A stretch of 64,000 nucleotides of DNA from Chloroflexota bacterium (GCA_028874365.1 JAPPJZ010000082.1:36269-100268), one strand, 5' to 3'; counted from the first letter of the stretch, positions 17,864-27,234 are shown. The notes: a model not told the origin generated them from the letters alone. Numbers and translations are program-made.

Positions 17864-18843
17864 CACCTCCCGACGCCTCCACCGCTCTGCCGTTCAGGGA
17901 TCGCACCTCGCCGCTGACGCGCGTGACGAGCGCAGCCTTCGCGCTGGGGCGCTTCTTACGTCAGAAGAAACTCGGCGGCTTCGGCCTCGTCATCGTTCTC
18001 GGCTTCAGCGTGCTGGCCCTGTTCGCCGGAGCGCTGGGCCGCTACGACTCGACGTTCGTCTTCGATACAGAGAATCCCAACTTTAAGGCCGACCCGACGG
18101 TCGCGGAGCTGGCCGAGGATCCGGACATCGGCTCACCGCGTGTGGTGGCGCAGTTCCAGGCGCCGAGCGGCGACCACTGGTTCGGCACCGACAGGTTCGG
18201 GCGCGACATCTACGCGCGCGTGATTCACGGCGCCAAGCTCGCGATGATCATCGGCTTCGGCGCCTCGCTGATTGCCGTCGCCGCTGGCCTCATCATCGGG
18301 GTCATCTCCGCGTACTATCTGGGTTGGATCGACCTGATCTTGCAGCGTGTGATGGACGCGATCTATGCGTTCCCGTTCCTGATCTTGATCCTGCTGCTCG
18401 TGCAGATCTCGGAGCCGTCCACAAGAAACGTCGTGTTCGCCCTCGGATTCGGCGGAATCCCCTTCGCCGCGCGCCTGATTCGATCCGCGGTGCTCGCCGA
18501 ACGCGGATCGGAGTACGTCCAGGCAGCCCGCGTGATCGGCGCCTCCGATTTCCGCATCATGCTGCAGCACGTGCTGCCCAACATTGGTGCGGTGTTGATC
18601 ATCACCTTCTCGATCGGCATCGGGGCCTACATCCTGGCCGAGGCGACCGTCTCGTTCCTGGGCGCGGGGCCGCGCAACGAGATCTCCTGGGGCAGGATGG
18701 TGTCTTCCGGACGCGGTGCGCTGGACATTCATCCGTGGGAGAGCGTCTTCGCCGGTGGCGCGATCACGCTCCTGGTGATGGCCTTCAACCTGTTGGGCGA
18801 TGCGTTACGCGATGTCCTGGACCCCCGCCTGCGCGGCGTCTGA
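17860..18843 (+). CDS. DppC-like ABC permease
   Basis: The 327-residue product uses GTG 17860, overlapping the DppB stop by 4 bases; the same frame is open far upstream but only inside DppB. It has an N-terminal helix (about 40-65), an extended extracytoplasmic insert (YDSTFVFDTENPNF...) that is longer than in the other two DppC proteins of the window, the motif HWFGTDRFGRDIYARVIHG, and the EAA-type loop YVQAARVIGASDFRIMLQH. It ends in GDALRDVLDPRLRG. No ATPase gene follows; a convergent dehalogenase gene begins 12 bases later. Confidence 0.93.
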   Translation: MTPPDASTALPFRDRTSPLTRVTSAAFALGRFLRQKKLGGFGLVIVLGFSVLALFAGALGRYDSTFVFDTENPNFKADPTVAELAEDPDIGSPRVVAQFQAPSGDHWFGTDRFGRDIYARVIHGAKLAMIIGFGASLIAVAAGLIIGVISAYYLGWIDLILQRVMDAIYAFPFLILILLLVQISEPSTRNVVFALGFGGIPFAARLIRSAVLAERGSEYVQAARVIGASDFRIMLQHVLPNIGAVLIITFSIGIGAYILAEATVSFLGAGPRNEISWGRMVSSGRGALDIHPWESVFAGGAITLLVMAFNLLGDALRDVLDPRLRGV

Positions 18844-18855
18844 TTCCGGTTCGCG

Positions 18856-19746
18856 TCAGCCCGGCGGCAGAGAAGCGTGCCACTCGGCGATAGCCTGACC
18901 AATCGCGCCGGGAGAATCCTCCTGCAGGTAATGCAATCCGGGAACAGACACTTCCTGTTGGTTGGGCCAAGCTCGGCAGAACTCGCGTTGGGAGCCGGTC
19001 AAAATCGATCCCGGCTCTCCGTTGATGAACAACTTGGCCACGTCGCTCCCCTCCAGCCAACGGGAGTACTCATCGACGATTTCCGCGACGTCGGCAGGCT
19101 CACCTTCGAAGGGAATCTCCCTCGGCCAGGTGAGCGTCGGGCGTCGGGATTCACCACGCTCGGAGTAGGGACGCCGGTAGACGGACATCTCCTCATCGCT
19201 CGGATCTCGAAGCATGCCCGCGGGCAGGATGAACTCCACGAATGCGTTCTGCTCGAGCACCATTGCATCACCGGCCGGCGAGCGCAGGCCCTGGAAGAGC
19301 TCACGCGCGCCCTGGGGCCAGGCGTCCCAGGTCAGTGGCCGGACCAGCGCTTCCATGTACGCCAGCCCCGTGACCCGTTCCTGGTTCCGGTAGGCCCAGT
19401 GGAACCCCAGAGCGGAACCCCAATCGTGCACCACCAGCGTCACATCGTCGCCCAGGTCCACCGACTCGAACCAGGCGTCGAGGAACCGCCGGTGATCGAC
19501 GAAACGGTACGAGCCGTCAGGCGCTTTGCCCGAGTCACCCATCCCCACGAGGTCCGGGGCCAGGCAGCGGGCCGAGCCGGACAGATGGGGAATGATGTTG
19601 CGCCACAAGTATGAAGACGTCGGATTTCCGTGCAGGAATACCACGGGAGGGCCATCGCCGGTGTCCACATAGGAGATTTCGGTTCCCTCAACGGAAACTC
19701 GCTTCCGCGGGTGGGAGTCAGCGGCTGAGATTGTGTCGTCGCTCAA
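18856..19746 (-). CDS. haloalkane dehalogenase, HLD-II (LinB/DhaA-like)
   Basis: The 296-residue alpha/beta hydrolase carries the full haloalkane dehalogenase set: halide-stabilising Asn41 (HGNPTSS) and Trp109, nucleophile Asp108 (VVHDWGSALG), catalytic acid Glu132 (AYMEALVRPL) and base His272 (GLHYLQED). Asp108, Trp109, Glu132 and His272 even have the same numbers as in LinB. The acid after strand 6 places it in subfamily HLD-II. These enzymes release halide from haloalkanes by an alkyl-enzyme ester. The start is TTG 19746, supported by GGAGG six bases upstream. It is cytoplasmic with no signal peptide, and convergent with the DppC gene. The actual substrate is unknown. Confidence 0.9.
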   Translation of the reverse strand: MSDDTISAADSHPRKRVSVEGTEISYVDTGDGPPVVFLHGNPTSSYLWRNIIPHLSGSARCLAPDLVGMGDSGKAPDGSYRFVDHRRFLDAWFESVDLGDDVTLVVHDWGSALGFHWAYRNQERVTGLAYMEALVRPLTWDAWPQGARELFQGLRSPAGDAMVLEQNAFVEFILPAGMLRDPSDEEMSVYRRPYSERGESRRPTLTWPREIPFEGEPADVAEIVDEYSRWLEGSDVAKLFINGEPGSILTGSQREFCRAWPNQQEVSVPGLHYLQEDSPGAIGQAIAEWHASLPPG

Positions 19747-19823
19747 GGTTGGCCTCCATGTTCGTCCGAAGGTTGCTGATGTGAGATAGGCGCGACGGCA
19801 CCAATCGAGGTCGGCGCCGTGTG

Positions 19824-20705
19824 CTAGTCCAACACCTCGCCGGCGAGTTCCGCCATCTCTTCGAGCGCGCCACCTTCGGTGTCACTTCTCAACCAGATCG
19901 TCGCCCGGTCTGCCCCAGCCTCAGCCAGTGCCTCGATCGCTTCCCGAGTCCGGTACTGGCGAGGACCGCCGAAAGCCAGGACCTGGATCGATGCCGGGTC
20001 CCGGCCGGCTGCCTCAGCCAGATCGTTCAGTTCCTTACGGCCCCGTTCGATTTCTTCCCGATCGACGAAGTTGGCGTGGTCCTTGGACACGATGGTGGCA
20101 GCCCGGGCGGGCATCCAGCCGTCGCCGTATTCGACGACTCGCTTGAGCACATTCTTCGCCGTACCGCCCAGAAACACTGGCGGGTACGGCTTCTGGGCTG
20201 GCTTGGGGAACAGCTTGACCGGCGGGAAATCGTAGTAGGTTCCGTGGTACTCCGCCTCGTCCTGGGTCCACAGCTGCTTCATCGCCAGCATTGCATCTCG
20301 GGTCTGGGTCCAGCGGTGGTCGTAGTCGGCCCCCATGATCTCCTGCTGCTCACGGAGTCCGCCGGCACCGATGCCGAAGATGAATCGGCCGCGCGAGAAC
20401 TGATCCAGGCTCGCCACCTTCTTCGCTAGGTGAAACGGGTTGTGTTCCGGTACCAGGCAGACCCCGGTACCGATCTTGATCCTGGTCGTGACGGCCGAGG
20501 CCCGGGACAACGCCACGAACGGGTCCGTCGCCGAGCTCGTGTCCACCCCGCTTATCGTGTCTGTCGGGAATTCCTGTTTCGCCTCAACAGGGATGATCGG
20601 AAGCTCCGGCACCCAGAACGACTCGAATCCAAGCTCCTCGGCCCGCTTCGCCAACACGGCCGGATCTATCGACGCGCTAGACCATGTGAAGATGCCGACA
20701 TCCAT
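19824..20705 (-). CDS. LLM-class F420- or FMN-dependent oxidoreductase (TIGR03619-like)
   Basis: The 293-residue luciferase-fold protein starts MDVGIFTWS. It has GFESFWVPELPIIP, RIKIGTGVCLVPEHNPFHLAK, GRFIFGIGAGG and PPVFLGGTAKNVLKRV, a pattern I associate with the TIGR03619 group of probable F420-dependent oxidoreductases. The ATG has GGGAG at a good distance. It lies 77 bases upstream of the dehalogenase on the same strand and may share its transcript. The true substrate and cofactor cannot be read from sequence. It is only distantly similar to the enzyme at 7772-8818. Confidence 0.88.
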   Translation of the reverse strand: MDVGIFTWSSASIDPAVLAKRAEELGFESFWVPELPIIPVEAKQEFPTDTISGVDTSSATDPFVALSRASAVTTRIKIGTGVCLVPEHNPFHLAKKVASLDQFSRGRFIFGIGAGGLREQQEIMGADYDHRWTQTRDAMLAMKQLWTQDEAEYHGTYYDFPPVKLFPKPAQKPYPPVFLGGTAKNVLKRVVEYGDGWMPARAATIVSKDHANFVDREEIERGRKELNDLAEAAGRDPASIQVLAFGGPRQYRTREAIEALAEAGADRATIWLRSDTEGGALEEMAELAGEVLD

Positions 20706-20882
20706 GGTGCTCTCCCAACGGCGTCGAGTGTCCCAACGTTGGTTCGCAAGCTAGCACTTGGGACATCCTCGCTGCGACCTGAACGCCGCAGCGCGAACGG
20801 TCGGCGAGACGGCAATCGCAGCGTCGGTCAACTAGACTTCCGCTCCGGCGAGGAGTTCTCTGTCAGTCCGGTACCGCAGTGA

Positions 20883-22049
20883 TTGGAAGCCTTCGTGACG
20901 AGCAGCACTGAGCTGGTCGCGTCCACCCGCGATCTGCGAGGCACAATCGACGCCGGCCGCGCCTGGGCCGACGAACATGCCCGCATGGCGCCGGAGGTGG
21001 TACGGGGACTCCGCGAGGCGGGGGTGTTCACCATGATCGCACCGCGCGAGGTCGGCGGCGCTGAAGTGGCATTCGCCGAGGGGATCGCGGTCTTCGAGGA
21101 ACTGGGTTACTCCGACCCCAGCGCGGCGTGGCACGTCGCCAACTCGGCCTCCCTATGCAGTGCGGCCGCGGGCCTGGAGGCGGACGTCCGCGATCCGATT
21201 TTCGCTGGAGAGCCCGGCCCGTATGGCTTTGCCGGTGTCACGACCGTCCATGGGGAGCCGGTCGCGGGGGGATATCGCGTCAGCGGACGCGCTCCGTTCA
21301 TGACCGGCGTGAATGACGCGCCCTGGGCGCTCTTCCACGGTGATGTCCACGAGAACAGGGCGGTCCGGAAGTTGGGCGGGATGGCCAATACTCGCCAGTT
21401 CATCCTGCCGGCCTCGGATTTCACCGTGGAATCCACATGGGGAGCCGCCCGGGCGATGCGCGGGACCGGCAGCGATGCCGCAACAGTGACGGATGCCTTC
21501 GTGCCGGAAGGCCTCGCGCGGCCAGTGATCAATCCGGCCGTGGTCATCGATCGCCCGATCTTCCGGATACCGGTGCTCGCGCACATGGGCCCGCCTGCGT
21601 CCGCCGCCATACTCGTGGGGATCGCCCGACGAGCAACCGACGAGACGGCCACGCGCCTCGCCGCGCGAACGTCCGGTTCGATCATCGCGCGCGACCGGGT
21701 CAGCTTTCACCAGCGCCTGGGCGAAGCGACCGCAGCCGTCGATGTCTACAGCGCTGGTCTCCAGGCGATGGCAGAGTCAGTCCGGGCGGACGCCCAGAGG
21801 GGGGAGCTAAGCCAGGCGGCGCAGGCGCGCATGTACGCCACGTCGCTCTGGGTTATGGATCAGACGCGAGCTTTGCTCAGCGACCTCCTCCTGCTCATGG
21901 GAAGCGCCTTCTACGCGAGTGCGAACCCCGTCGAAGCTGGTCTGCGGGATGCCCACGCGATCTGCGCTTCGCTGGAGAAATGGCGGGGGCTGCAAGAGGG
22001 CGCAGGCCGCGTGCGGTTGGGACTCGATCCGCAACTGCCGTCCTTCTAG
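20883..22049 (+). CDS. acyl-CoA-dehydrogenase-fold flavoprotein, probable group D monooxygenase
   Basis: The 388-residue product has the acyl-CoA dehydrogenase layout: an N-terminal helical domain with MAPEVVRGLREAGVFTMIAP, a middle beta domain with GYRVSGRAPFMTGVNDAPWALF, and a C-terminal four-helix domain. The N-terminal pattern (LREAGVF, PREVGGAE, DPSAAWHVANSA) fits the HsaA/DszC/HpaB-type two-component flavin monooxygenases better than true dehydrogenases. Such enzymes need a separate flavin reductase, none of which is seen here. The start is TTG 20883 or GTG 20895; neither has a strong ribosome binding site. It is divergent from the LLM oxidoreductase, sharing a 177-base promoter region. 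Confidence 0.82.
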   Translation: MEAFVTSSTELVASTRDLRGTIDAGRAWADEHARMAPEVVRGLREAGVFTMIAPREVGGAEVAFAEGIAVFEELGYSDPSAAWHVANSASLCSAAAGLEADVRDPIFAGEPGPYGFAGVTTVHGEPVAGGYRVSGRAPFMTGVNDAPWALFHGDVHENRAVRKLGGMANTRQFILPASDFTVESTWGAARAMRGTGSDAATVTDAFVPEGLARPVINPAVVIDRPIFRIPVLAHMGPPASAAILVGIARRATDETATRLAARTSGSIIARDRVSFHQRLGEATAAVDVYSAGLQAMAESVRADAQRGELSQAAQARMYATSLWVMDQTRALLSDLLLLMGSAFYASANPVEAGLRDAHAICASLEKWRGLQEGAGRVRLGLDPQLPSF

Positions 22050-22627
22050 ACGCCGAGGTACGCCGTTAGTTGGTGCTTCGATTGGTCTGAGGTTGGCTCC
22101 GTCCTCAGCTTGTGAATGTGTGAGCGAAGGAAACCGGTCGTGCTCGACGGGAGTTTCGCCTTGGTCATCCAGTCTCACCAAGCGCCCGCGGGTAACCAGG
22201 CAATCTGCTCTCAAGCAATGCCTGCAACGACGACTGGCGGCGAACTCAGGCCTTCATTTCCGCCAACAGCTAACCCTCACTTCACCTCTCGGGCAGATTC
22301 GGCACAGCTACATCAAACGGCTCCACGGTTGGCGGTCGCGCCCCGGGATCTCACCAATAGGTCCAGCGGGAGCGTCAACTCAAGGGTTCTTGCCCTTAGG
22401 AAGTTTAGTGGGCCTGGCGATACCATCGTGCCCTCGTGATGCGGACCTCTACCTCAGATACGAGTCATCAGAGAGGCAATCCGATGCCTCGCCGTCCAAT
22501 GCTGCCGACCGCTCGTCGCGTGTGGCACGCCTCGCTCCTCTTGCGGGCCACCACCCTCCCTACGTCCCAATTGTTCACTGTTTCGGCAGCCCTCTGCGCA
22601 GGCTGCTCAGGGGATAGCGAAGCAAAG
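22050..22627. other. intergenic region downstream of the flavoprotein gene
   Basis: There are 578 bases with no credible gene. CTGAGG (22087-22092) and CCTCAG (22103-22108) form a weak 6-bp hairpin that could end the flavoprotein transcript. The right end holds one arm of a 14-bp inverted repeat that frames the next gene (listed separately). Confidence 0.45.
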
Positions 22628-23518
22628 TCAACTCAACAGATGTCGTTCCAGAAACTCGCCGACCACTTGATTGAAGACTTCCGGCCGCTCCCAGTACACG
22701 GAGTGACCGCAGCCTGCGACTTCAACGTACTCGGATCCCGCTGTTTGCTCATGCACCATGCGGACCGCCTCCGGATAGACGATCTTGTCTTGATCACCAA
22801 CCAGGAACATCGTGGGCGCCATGAGTGCCTCAAGATCGTCCGTTCCAATACGAATGCCAGTCGGCATGTATCTCATATTGGAACGCGATTTGGTCAAGTT
22901 AAACGACAACCACTCCGGCAGGGGGAAGTTCTCGAAATTGAGTCTAATTCGCATCAGCAGCGCCATGGCAGGTTCGCGATCGGGATAGTCCTCGGCATAG
23001 GCCCGATCGAGCCCCGGGATGTCGCGGGTCCGTTCGTCATGCTCTTCAATCACGCTGTGCAGCTCCGGCCAATCCAGATCCCCCACGCAGTCACACATCA
23101 CCAGCGCCGATACGCGGCCAGGATTTCGAACCGCGAAGCCAAGAGCAGTCCATCCACCCATCGATTGCGCGATGAGGGCTGCGCGTTCGATGCCAAGTCG
23201 GTCCAGTAGCACCTCAAGGTCGTCGACGAACCGGGTTGGCCCCTCTTGCTCCGGATCTGTCGACGCGCCGAAGCCTCGGTGATCGATCACGATGCAGCGA
23301 AAGTGTCTGCTGAAATGCGGGATCTGCTGAAACCAGGCGATCTGCGTTCCACCGCCCGCTCCGTGTAAGAAGACGACCGGGGGACCCTCTCCATACTCTT
23401 GGTAGTGCAGGTCGATGCCGTTGAGCTGCTCGGTTGGCATGGCGAAGTATCCCGATCTAGGAGTGAGCACAACTGCGGTCTGGACCGAAGGTAGCAATCC
23501 CGGTTTTGCTTCGCTATC
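22613..23518. repeat. 14-bp perfect inverted repeat framing an alpha/beta hydrolase gene
   Basis: GATAGCGAAGCAAA at 22613-22626 is repeated exactly in inverted orientation at 23505-23518. The left arm ends one base before the stop codon of the enclosed gene. The right arm lies 68 bases before its start. The match does not extend beyond 14 bases and no flanking duplication is visible. Confidence 0.55.
22628..23437 (-). CDS. alpha/beta hydrolase
   Basis: The preferred start at 23437 gives 269 residues beginning MPTEQLNGIDLHYQEYG, which aligns end-to-end with the N-terminus of the paralogue at 29193; a 20-residue longer frame has no support. The fold signatures are VVFLHGAGGG (oxyanion region), the nucleophile elbow AQSMGG with Ser, an Asp region near GDQDKIV and the catalytic His in GCGHSVYWERP. 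It lacks the halide-binding Asn-Trp pair of the dehalogenase at 18856, so it is more likely an esterase, lactonase or C-C hydrolase. It is probably cytoplasmic. The gene is framed by a 14-bp inverted repeat. Confidence 0.88.
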   Translation of the reverse strand, partial: PTEQLNGIDLHYQEYGEGPPVVFLHGAGGGTQIAWFQQIPHFSRHFRCIVIDHRGFGASTDPEQEGPTRFVDDLEVLLDRLGIERAALIAQSMGGWTALGFAVRNPGRVSALVMCDCVGDLDWPELHSVIEEHDERTRDIPGLDRAYAEDYPDREPAMALLMRIRLNFENFPLPEWLSFNLTKSRSNMRYMPTGIRIGTDDLEALMAPTMFLVGDQDKIVYPEAVRMVHEQTAGSEYVEVAGCGHSVYWERPEVFNQVVGEFLERHLLS

Positions 23519-23728
23519 TCGGAGACTCCGCTACGGGCGATGAGAGGGTGTTCGCAGTGAGCCCGCCATGAGAAGTGTGAAGACCGCGCAGTGTCGGAGG
23601 CGATGAGGGCTCACGACTGGAAGACATGCCGGTTGCTCGCTTGGCCTGCAATCGAATCATCGGCCGATCACGCTGACCGAGCAGTCGACAGTCACCGACC
23701 TTCTACACGCATTAGCGTATGACGCGAG

Positions 23729-25252
23729 ATGTCAGACCGCATTCGCAGCGTGGTAGTCGTCGGTGGAGGAAGCGCCGGGTTCCTGGCAGCTCTGACCTTC
23801 CGACGTATGCTGCCCCGGATCAAACTCACGGTCGTCCATTCGCCCGAGATCCCAATCATCGGGGTGGGCGAATCAACCACCGGCCGAGTGCCCTTGCACC
23901 TGCACGAATCGCTGCGCATCAGCCGTGACGAGTTCCACCGGCAGGTTCGGCCGAGTTGGAAGCTGGGACTTCGTCTGGAGTGGGGCGCCGAGGACGTGCC
24001 CCACTTCAACTACTCATTCGATCGCTATCTCGAGAGACACGTGCCCGGTCTCGACAAGCGGGCTGCGTTTTACTGCCTGGCGGATCCCAGGGACTGCAGC
24101 GTCTTCAACGCGATGATGGACCGGGCCCGATCGCCCGTCACGCTGGAGGGGCGACAATTCGCCATCGACCCCCGCGCGGCGTATCACCTGCCCAACAAGC
24201 GCTTCGTCGAGTACTTGCAACGGCAGTCGCGCGAATCAGGCGCCGCGCTGATTGAGGACGAGGTGCAGGATGTGGTGCGGGCAGAGTCGGGTGAAGTCGA
24301 GCGTCTACGGCTAAAGAGCGGGCGCGAGATCGCGGGCGATCTGTTCATTGACTGCTCGGGCTTTCGTTCATTGCTACTCGGAGAGACGATGGGCGAGCCC
24401 TACTTGAGCTATGCCGACACGCTGTTCTGCGACCGAGCCATTATTGGCTCCTGGCAGCGCTACGACCGGATCCTGCCCTATACGACGGCCTCGACGATGG
24501 ACCACGGCTGGGCCTGGCGGATAGACTTTCCCGATGTTGTCACTCGGGGATACGTGTTCTCCTCCGCCTTCTGCTCCGACGAAGAAGCGGCGCAAGAGCT
24601 ACGGGCCAAGAACCCCGAACTGGGCAATGACTTGCGAGTGCTCGCATTTCCCAGCGGCCGCTATGCGCGCCATTGGGTCCGGAACGTCGTCGCCGTGGGC
24701 AATGCCTCGGGGTTCGTCGAGCCCCTGGAGGCCACCGCCCTCCACCTGATCGTCGAGCAGCTCTACAAACTCGCCGACGGGCTGATCGACTCGGACGCAA
24801 TACCTACTGCCGAACTACGCGATGTCCTCAACGAGGCTTTTCAGATCGGCTGGGACGACGTGCGCGACTTTCTGGCGCTGCATTACCGGTACAACTACCA
24901 CGCGAACACGCCATTCTGGCGCCACTGTCGCGCGGAGACATCGCTGGGTGGAGCTTCGGCGCTGGTCGAGGCCTACGAGCGCCTGGGGCCGTCGCTCCTA
25001 CTGAAGCGGCTGATCGAAGGCGAGTACTTCGAGTACGAGGGCTACACATCCATGCTGGTCGGCCTGCGCGTACCCACTGCGGCACGGCGAGAACTCTCCA
25101 GCGACGAGGCCGCGGCATGGGCCGCGTATCAACGAGGAGTTCGCAACTCGGCCATGAGAACGATGCCGATGCGAGAAGCGTTGGAGCGCGCCCACGGCGC
25201 GGCGTCTGGCGCGCAGACCCGTGCCGAGCGCCGTCGACAGGCCCGCAACTGA
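23729..25252 (+). CDS. flavin-dependent tryptophan-halogenase-like enzyme
   Basis: The 507-residue product has an N-terminal FAD fold (VVVVGGGSAGFLAA, residues 8-21) and the family motifs of flavin-dependent halogenases: GVGESTTG (45-52), the equivalent of the catalytic Lys at Lys78 (PSWKLGLRL), the GWxWxI fingerprint as GWAWRI (260-265) and FVEPLEA (329-335) holding the conserved acidic partner. In the family, FADH2 and oxygen make HOCl or HOBr that travels to the Lys and halogenates an indole or other electron-rich ring. No flavin reductase or biosynthetic cluster is nearby, so the substrate is open; some members of this superfamily are not halogenases. It precedes the 25381 transporter set by 128 bases. 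Confidence 0.87.
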   Translation: MSDRIRSVVVVGGGSAGFLAALTFRRMLPRIKLTVVHSPEIPIIGVGESTTGRVPLHLHESLRISRDEFHRQVRPSWKLGLRLEWGAEDVPHFNYSFDRYLERHVPGLDKRAAFYCLADPRDCSVFNAMMDRARSPVTLEGRQFAIDPRAAYHLPNKRFVEYLQRQSRESGAALIEDEVQDVVRAESGEVERLRLKSGREIAGDLFIDCSGFRSLLLGETMGEPYLSYADTLFCDRAIIGSWQRYDRILPYTTASTMDHGWAWRIDFPDVVTRGYVFSSAFCSDEEAAQELRAKNPELGNDLRVLAFPSGRYARHWVRNVVAVGNASGFVEPLEATALHLIVEQLYKLADGLIDSDAIPTAELRDVLNEAFQIGWDDVRDFLALHYRYNYHANTPFWRHCRAETSLGGASALVEAYERLGPSLLLKRLIEGEYFEYEGYTSMLVGLRVPTAARRELSSDEAAAWAAYQRGVRNSAMRTMPMREALERAHGAASGAQTRAERRRQARN

Positions 25253-25300
25253 CCCGATTCAGGCACAAGTGGATGGCCCTCGGCGGGGCCGCGTCCCTGA

Positions 25301-25329
25301 TTGACAAGCCAAAATCGACTCGTGATACT
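25301..25329 (+). promoter_or_regulatory. candidate sigma-70-type promoter for the third transporter operon
   Basis: A consensus -35 hexamer TTGACA (25301-25306) is followed, at exactly 17 bases, by GATACT (25324-25329) as a -10. It lies 52 bases before the binding-protein ATG, in the gap after the halogenase gene. The spacing and the perfect -35 make this the best promoter I can see in the window. Confidence 0.55.
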
Positions 25330-25380
25330 TGCGCATAACTGCAAGCTCCGCTATTTGGCATTAGCAGCGAGAGATCTGAC

Positions 25381-27234
25381 ATGAACGAGCGCAACTATTG
25401 GACAAGACTGAGTCGGCGGAAGCTCTCGCGACGCACCCTGTTGAGAGCCAGCGCCAGAGCAGGCGTCGGCGCCGCCGGCCTGGTGCTGGTGGGCTGCGGC
25501 GACGATGATGACGACGACGGTGCGCAACCCGCCGCCGCTCAGGCTCAACAGCAACAGCAAGAGCAACAGGCGCCGGCCGCGCAGCAACAGACGCAGCAAG
25601 AGCAACAGGCGGAGCAGGCAGCTCAGCAAGCCGAGCAACAGGAACGACAGCAGCAGGCCGCACAGCAACAGACATCTCAACAGCAGCAGCAGCAGCAGCA
25701 AGCACAGCAACAACAACAGCAGCAGGCGCAAGCGGTACAGGCCGCCCCCAGTTTGCCTCGCGGTGGGATCGTCAAATACGGCGCCGAGAATGAACTGATC
25801 GGTCAGAGCGGCATGGATCCCTCAACGGCCCTCACCCAATCAGGCCTCTGGCGCGCGATCTATGACCCGCTGATCTCAACGCGAGCCGACGGCGTCGTTG
25901 ACCTCGATGCCTCGCTCGCCGAAGCCTTCGAGGCGGTAGACGACACCACGATCGTGTTCACCCTGCGCGATGGTGTGACGTTCCACGATGGCACGAGCTT
26001 CGACGCCGAGGCTGCCAGGTTCAACCTTGACCGCGCGGTCGATACCAGCATTCCCGCTGGCGGAGTGTATGCGGCGGCGTTCTCGGTAATCGAGTCAAAG
26101 GACGTGCTCGACAGCAACACCCTGAGATTCACTCTCACCGGACCCAATGCGGCGCTGCTGACGAATCTGCAAGAGCGTGGCGGCATGATGGTCTCCCCGA
26201 CCCACATAGAAGCGACGTCCCTGGAAGATCTGCGCGTGCAACCGGTCGGCACAGGTCCCTACCGACTCGATATCTGGGAAAACGAGAAGTCCACGGTGCT
26301 GGTTCCGTACCAGGACAGTTGGCAGCGACGCGAAGACGGCGGGCCCTATGCCCTGCTGGACGAGTTCCACTACGTAGTGATCCCTGATGCGGTCGTTCGG
26401 GCCGCAGCGATCGAGTCGGGAGACGTTGATACCTTCGTGGCCCCGGACAGCCAGGTTGGGCTGCTATTGGACAATGACGATCTCACCTCCGTGGTGCGCA
26501 AGGGGTCCCTGCACCTCTCCTGGTGGGTGAACCATGAGCTGTATCCGGCGAACAACGTCGATTTCCGCCGGGCGCTCATGCACGCCTGGGATAAAGAGGG
26601 CGCCCGTGAAGTCTTCTACGAAGGCCGCGCTGACCTGGGCACCGCAATCCTGTCCAACGGGAACTGGGCGCATGCTCCGCAGGAGAACTTCCCGACCGAG
26701 TTCAACATGGATAAGGCCGAGGAGTTGTTGGTCCAATCGGGCATTCCGGAAGAGGACTGGGAGATTCCGATCACCGCCGCTTGGGCCGGCGCCGAGCCGA
26801 TGTTCCAGGCCCTGGCAGGGAGTTGGGAGCAACTGGGCGTGCGTGTCATCCCGGCCACCTACGAGGAAGTCCAGACACGTCCCTGGGCCAATCGAGGGCA
26901 GGCGGCAGATCTCCACATCTTCAGCCAGGGCGGCGACCGTGGCGAACCCGATACCTTCCTGCAATTGGGACTAACCGAGAAGGGAACCTGGAACCTGGGC
27001 GGTGGACCTGTGCCTGAAGTCGAAGGCCTCGTCCAGGACGCGGTCTCCACCTATGACACCGAGGAGCGCCGAAGGATCTACGCGGAGATCCAGGAAATCC
27101 AGGCCGATCTCTTGTACAGCATCCTGCCCGGGCTGTACACGCCTCGCTACTTTTTCAGCCGCAACAACGTCGGAGGCGCCCAATTCGACTTGAACGGGTT
27201 TGAATGGTTCAAGGAGTTGCACCGGATCTCCTAG
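25381..27234 (+). CDS. Tat-type lipoprotein, solute-binding protein with Gln-rich linker
   Basis: The 617-residue product has leader SRRKLSRRTLLRASARAG (residues 11-28) and lipobox VLVGC with Cys39, then six Asp. A Gln/Ala-rich linker runs from about 54 to 120 and includes a run of seven Gln. The SBP_bac_5 domain follows, with FTLRDGVTFHDGTSFDAEA, PVGTGPYRLDIWE and RRALMHAWDKEGAREV. It heads an operon with two permeases and an alpha/beta hydrolase. The first 39 residues closely match the protein at 14782, so the leader and linker were duplicated or are kept by selection while the ligand domain has diverged. Confidence 0.93.
   Translation: MNERNYWTRLSRRKLSRRTLLRASARAGVGAAGLVLVGCGDDDDDDGAQPAAAQAQQQQQEQQAPAAQQQTQQEQQAEQAAQQAEQQERQQQAAQQQTSQQQQQQQQAQQQQQQQAQAVQAAPSLPRGGIVKYGAENELIGQSGMDPSTALTQSGLWRAIYDPLISTRADGVVDLDASLAEAFEAVDDTTIVFTLRDGVTFHDGTSFDAEAARFNLDRAVDTSIPAGGVYAAAFSVIESKDVLDSNTLRFTLTGPNAALLTNLQERGGMMVSPTHIEATSLEDLRVQPVGTGPYRLDIWENEKSTVLVPYQDSWQRREDGGPYALLDEFHYVVIPDAVVRAAAIESGDVDTFVAPDSQVGLLLDNDDLTSVVRKGSLHLSWWVNHELYPANNVDFRRALMHAWDKEGAREVFYEGRADLGTAILSNGNWAHAPQENFPTEFNMDKAEELLVQSGIPEEDWEIPITAAWAGAEPMFQALAGSWEQLGVRVIPATYEEVQTRPWANRGQAADLHIFSQGGDRGEPDTFLQLGLTEKGTWNLGGGPVPEVEGLVQDAVSTYDTEERRRIYAEIQEIQADLLYSILPGLYTPRYFFSRNNVGGAQFDLNGFEWFKELHRIS

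Noticed and set aside
25351..25731. Leu-run minus-strand frame opposite the third binding protein
   Set aside because: Same artefact of Gln codon repeats read on the other strand.
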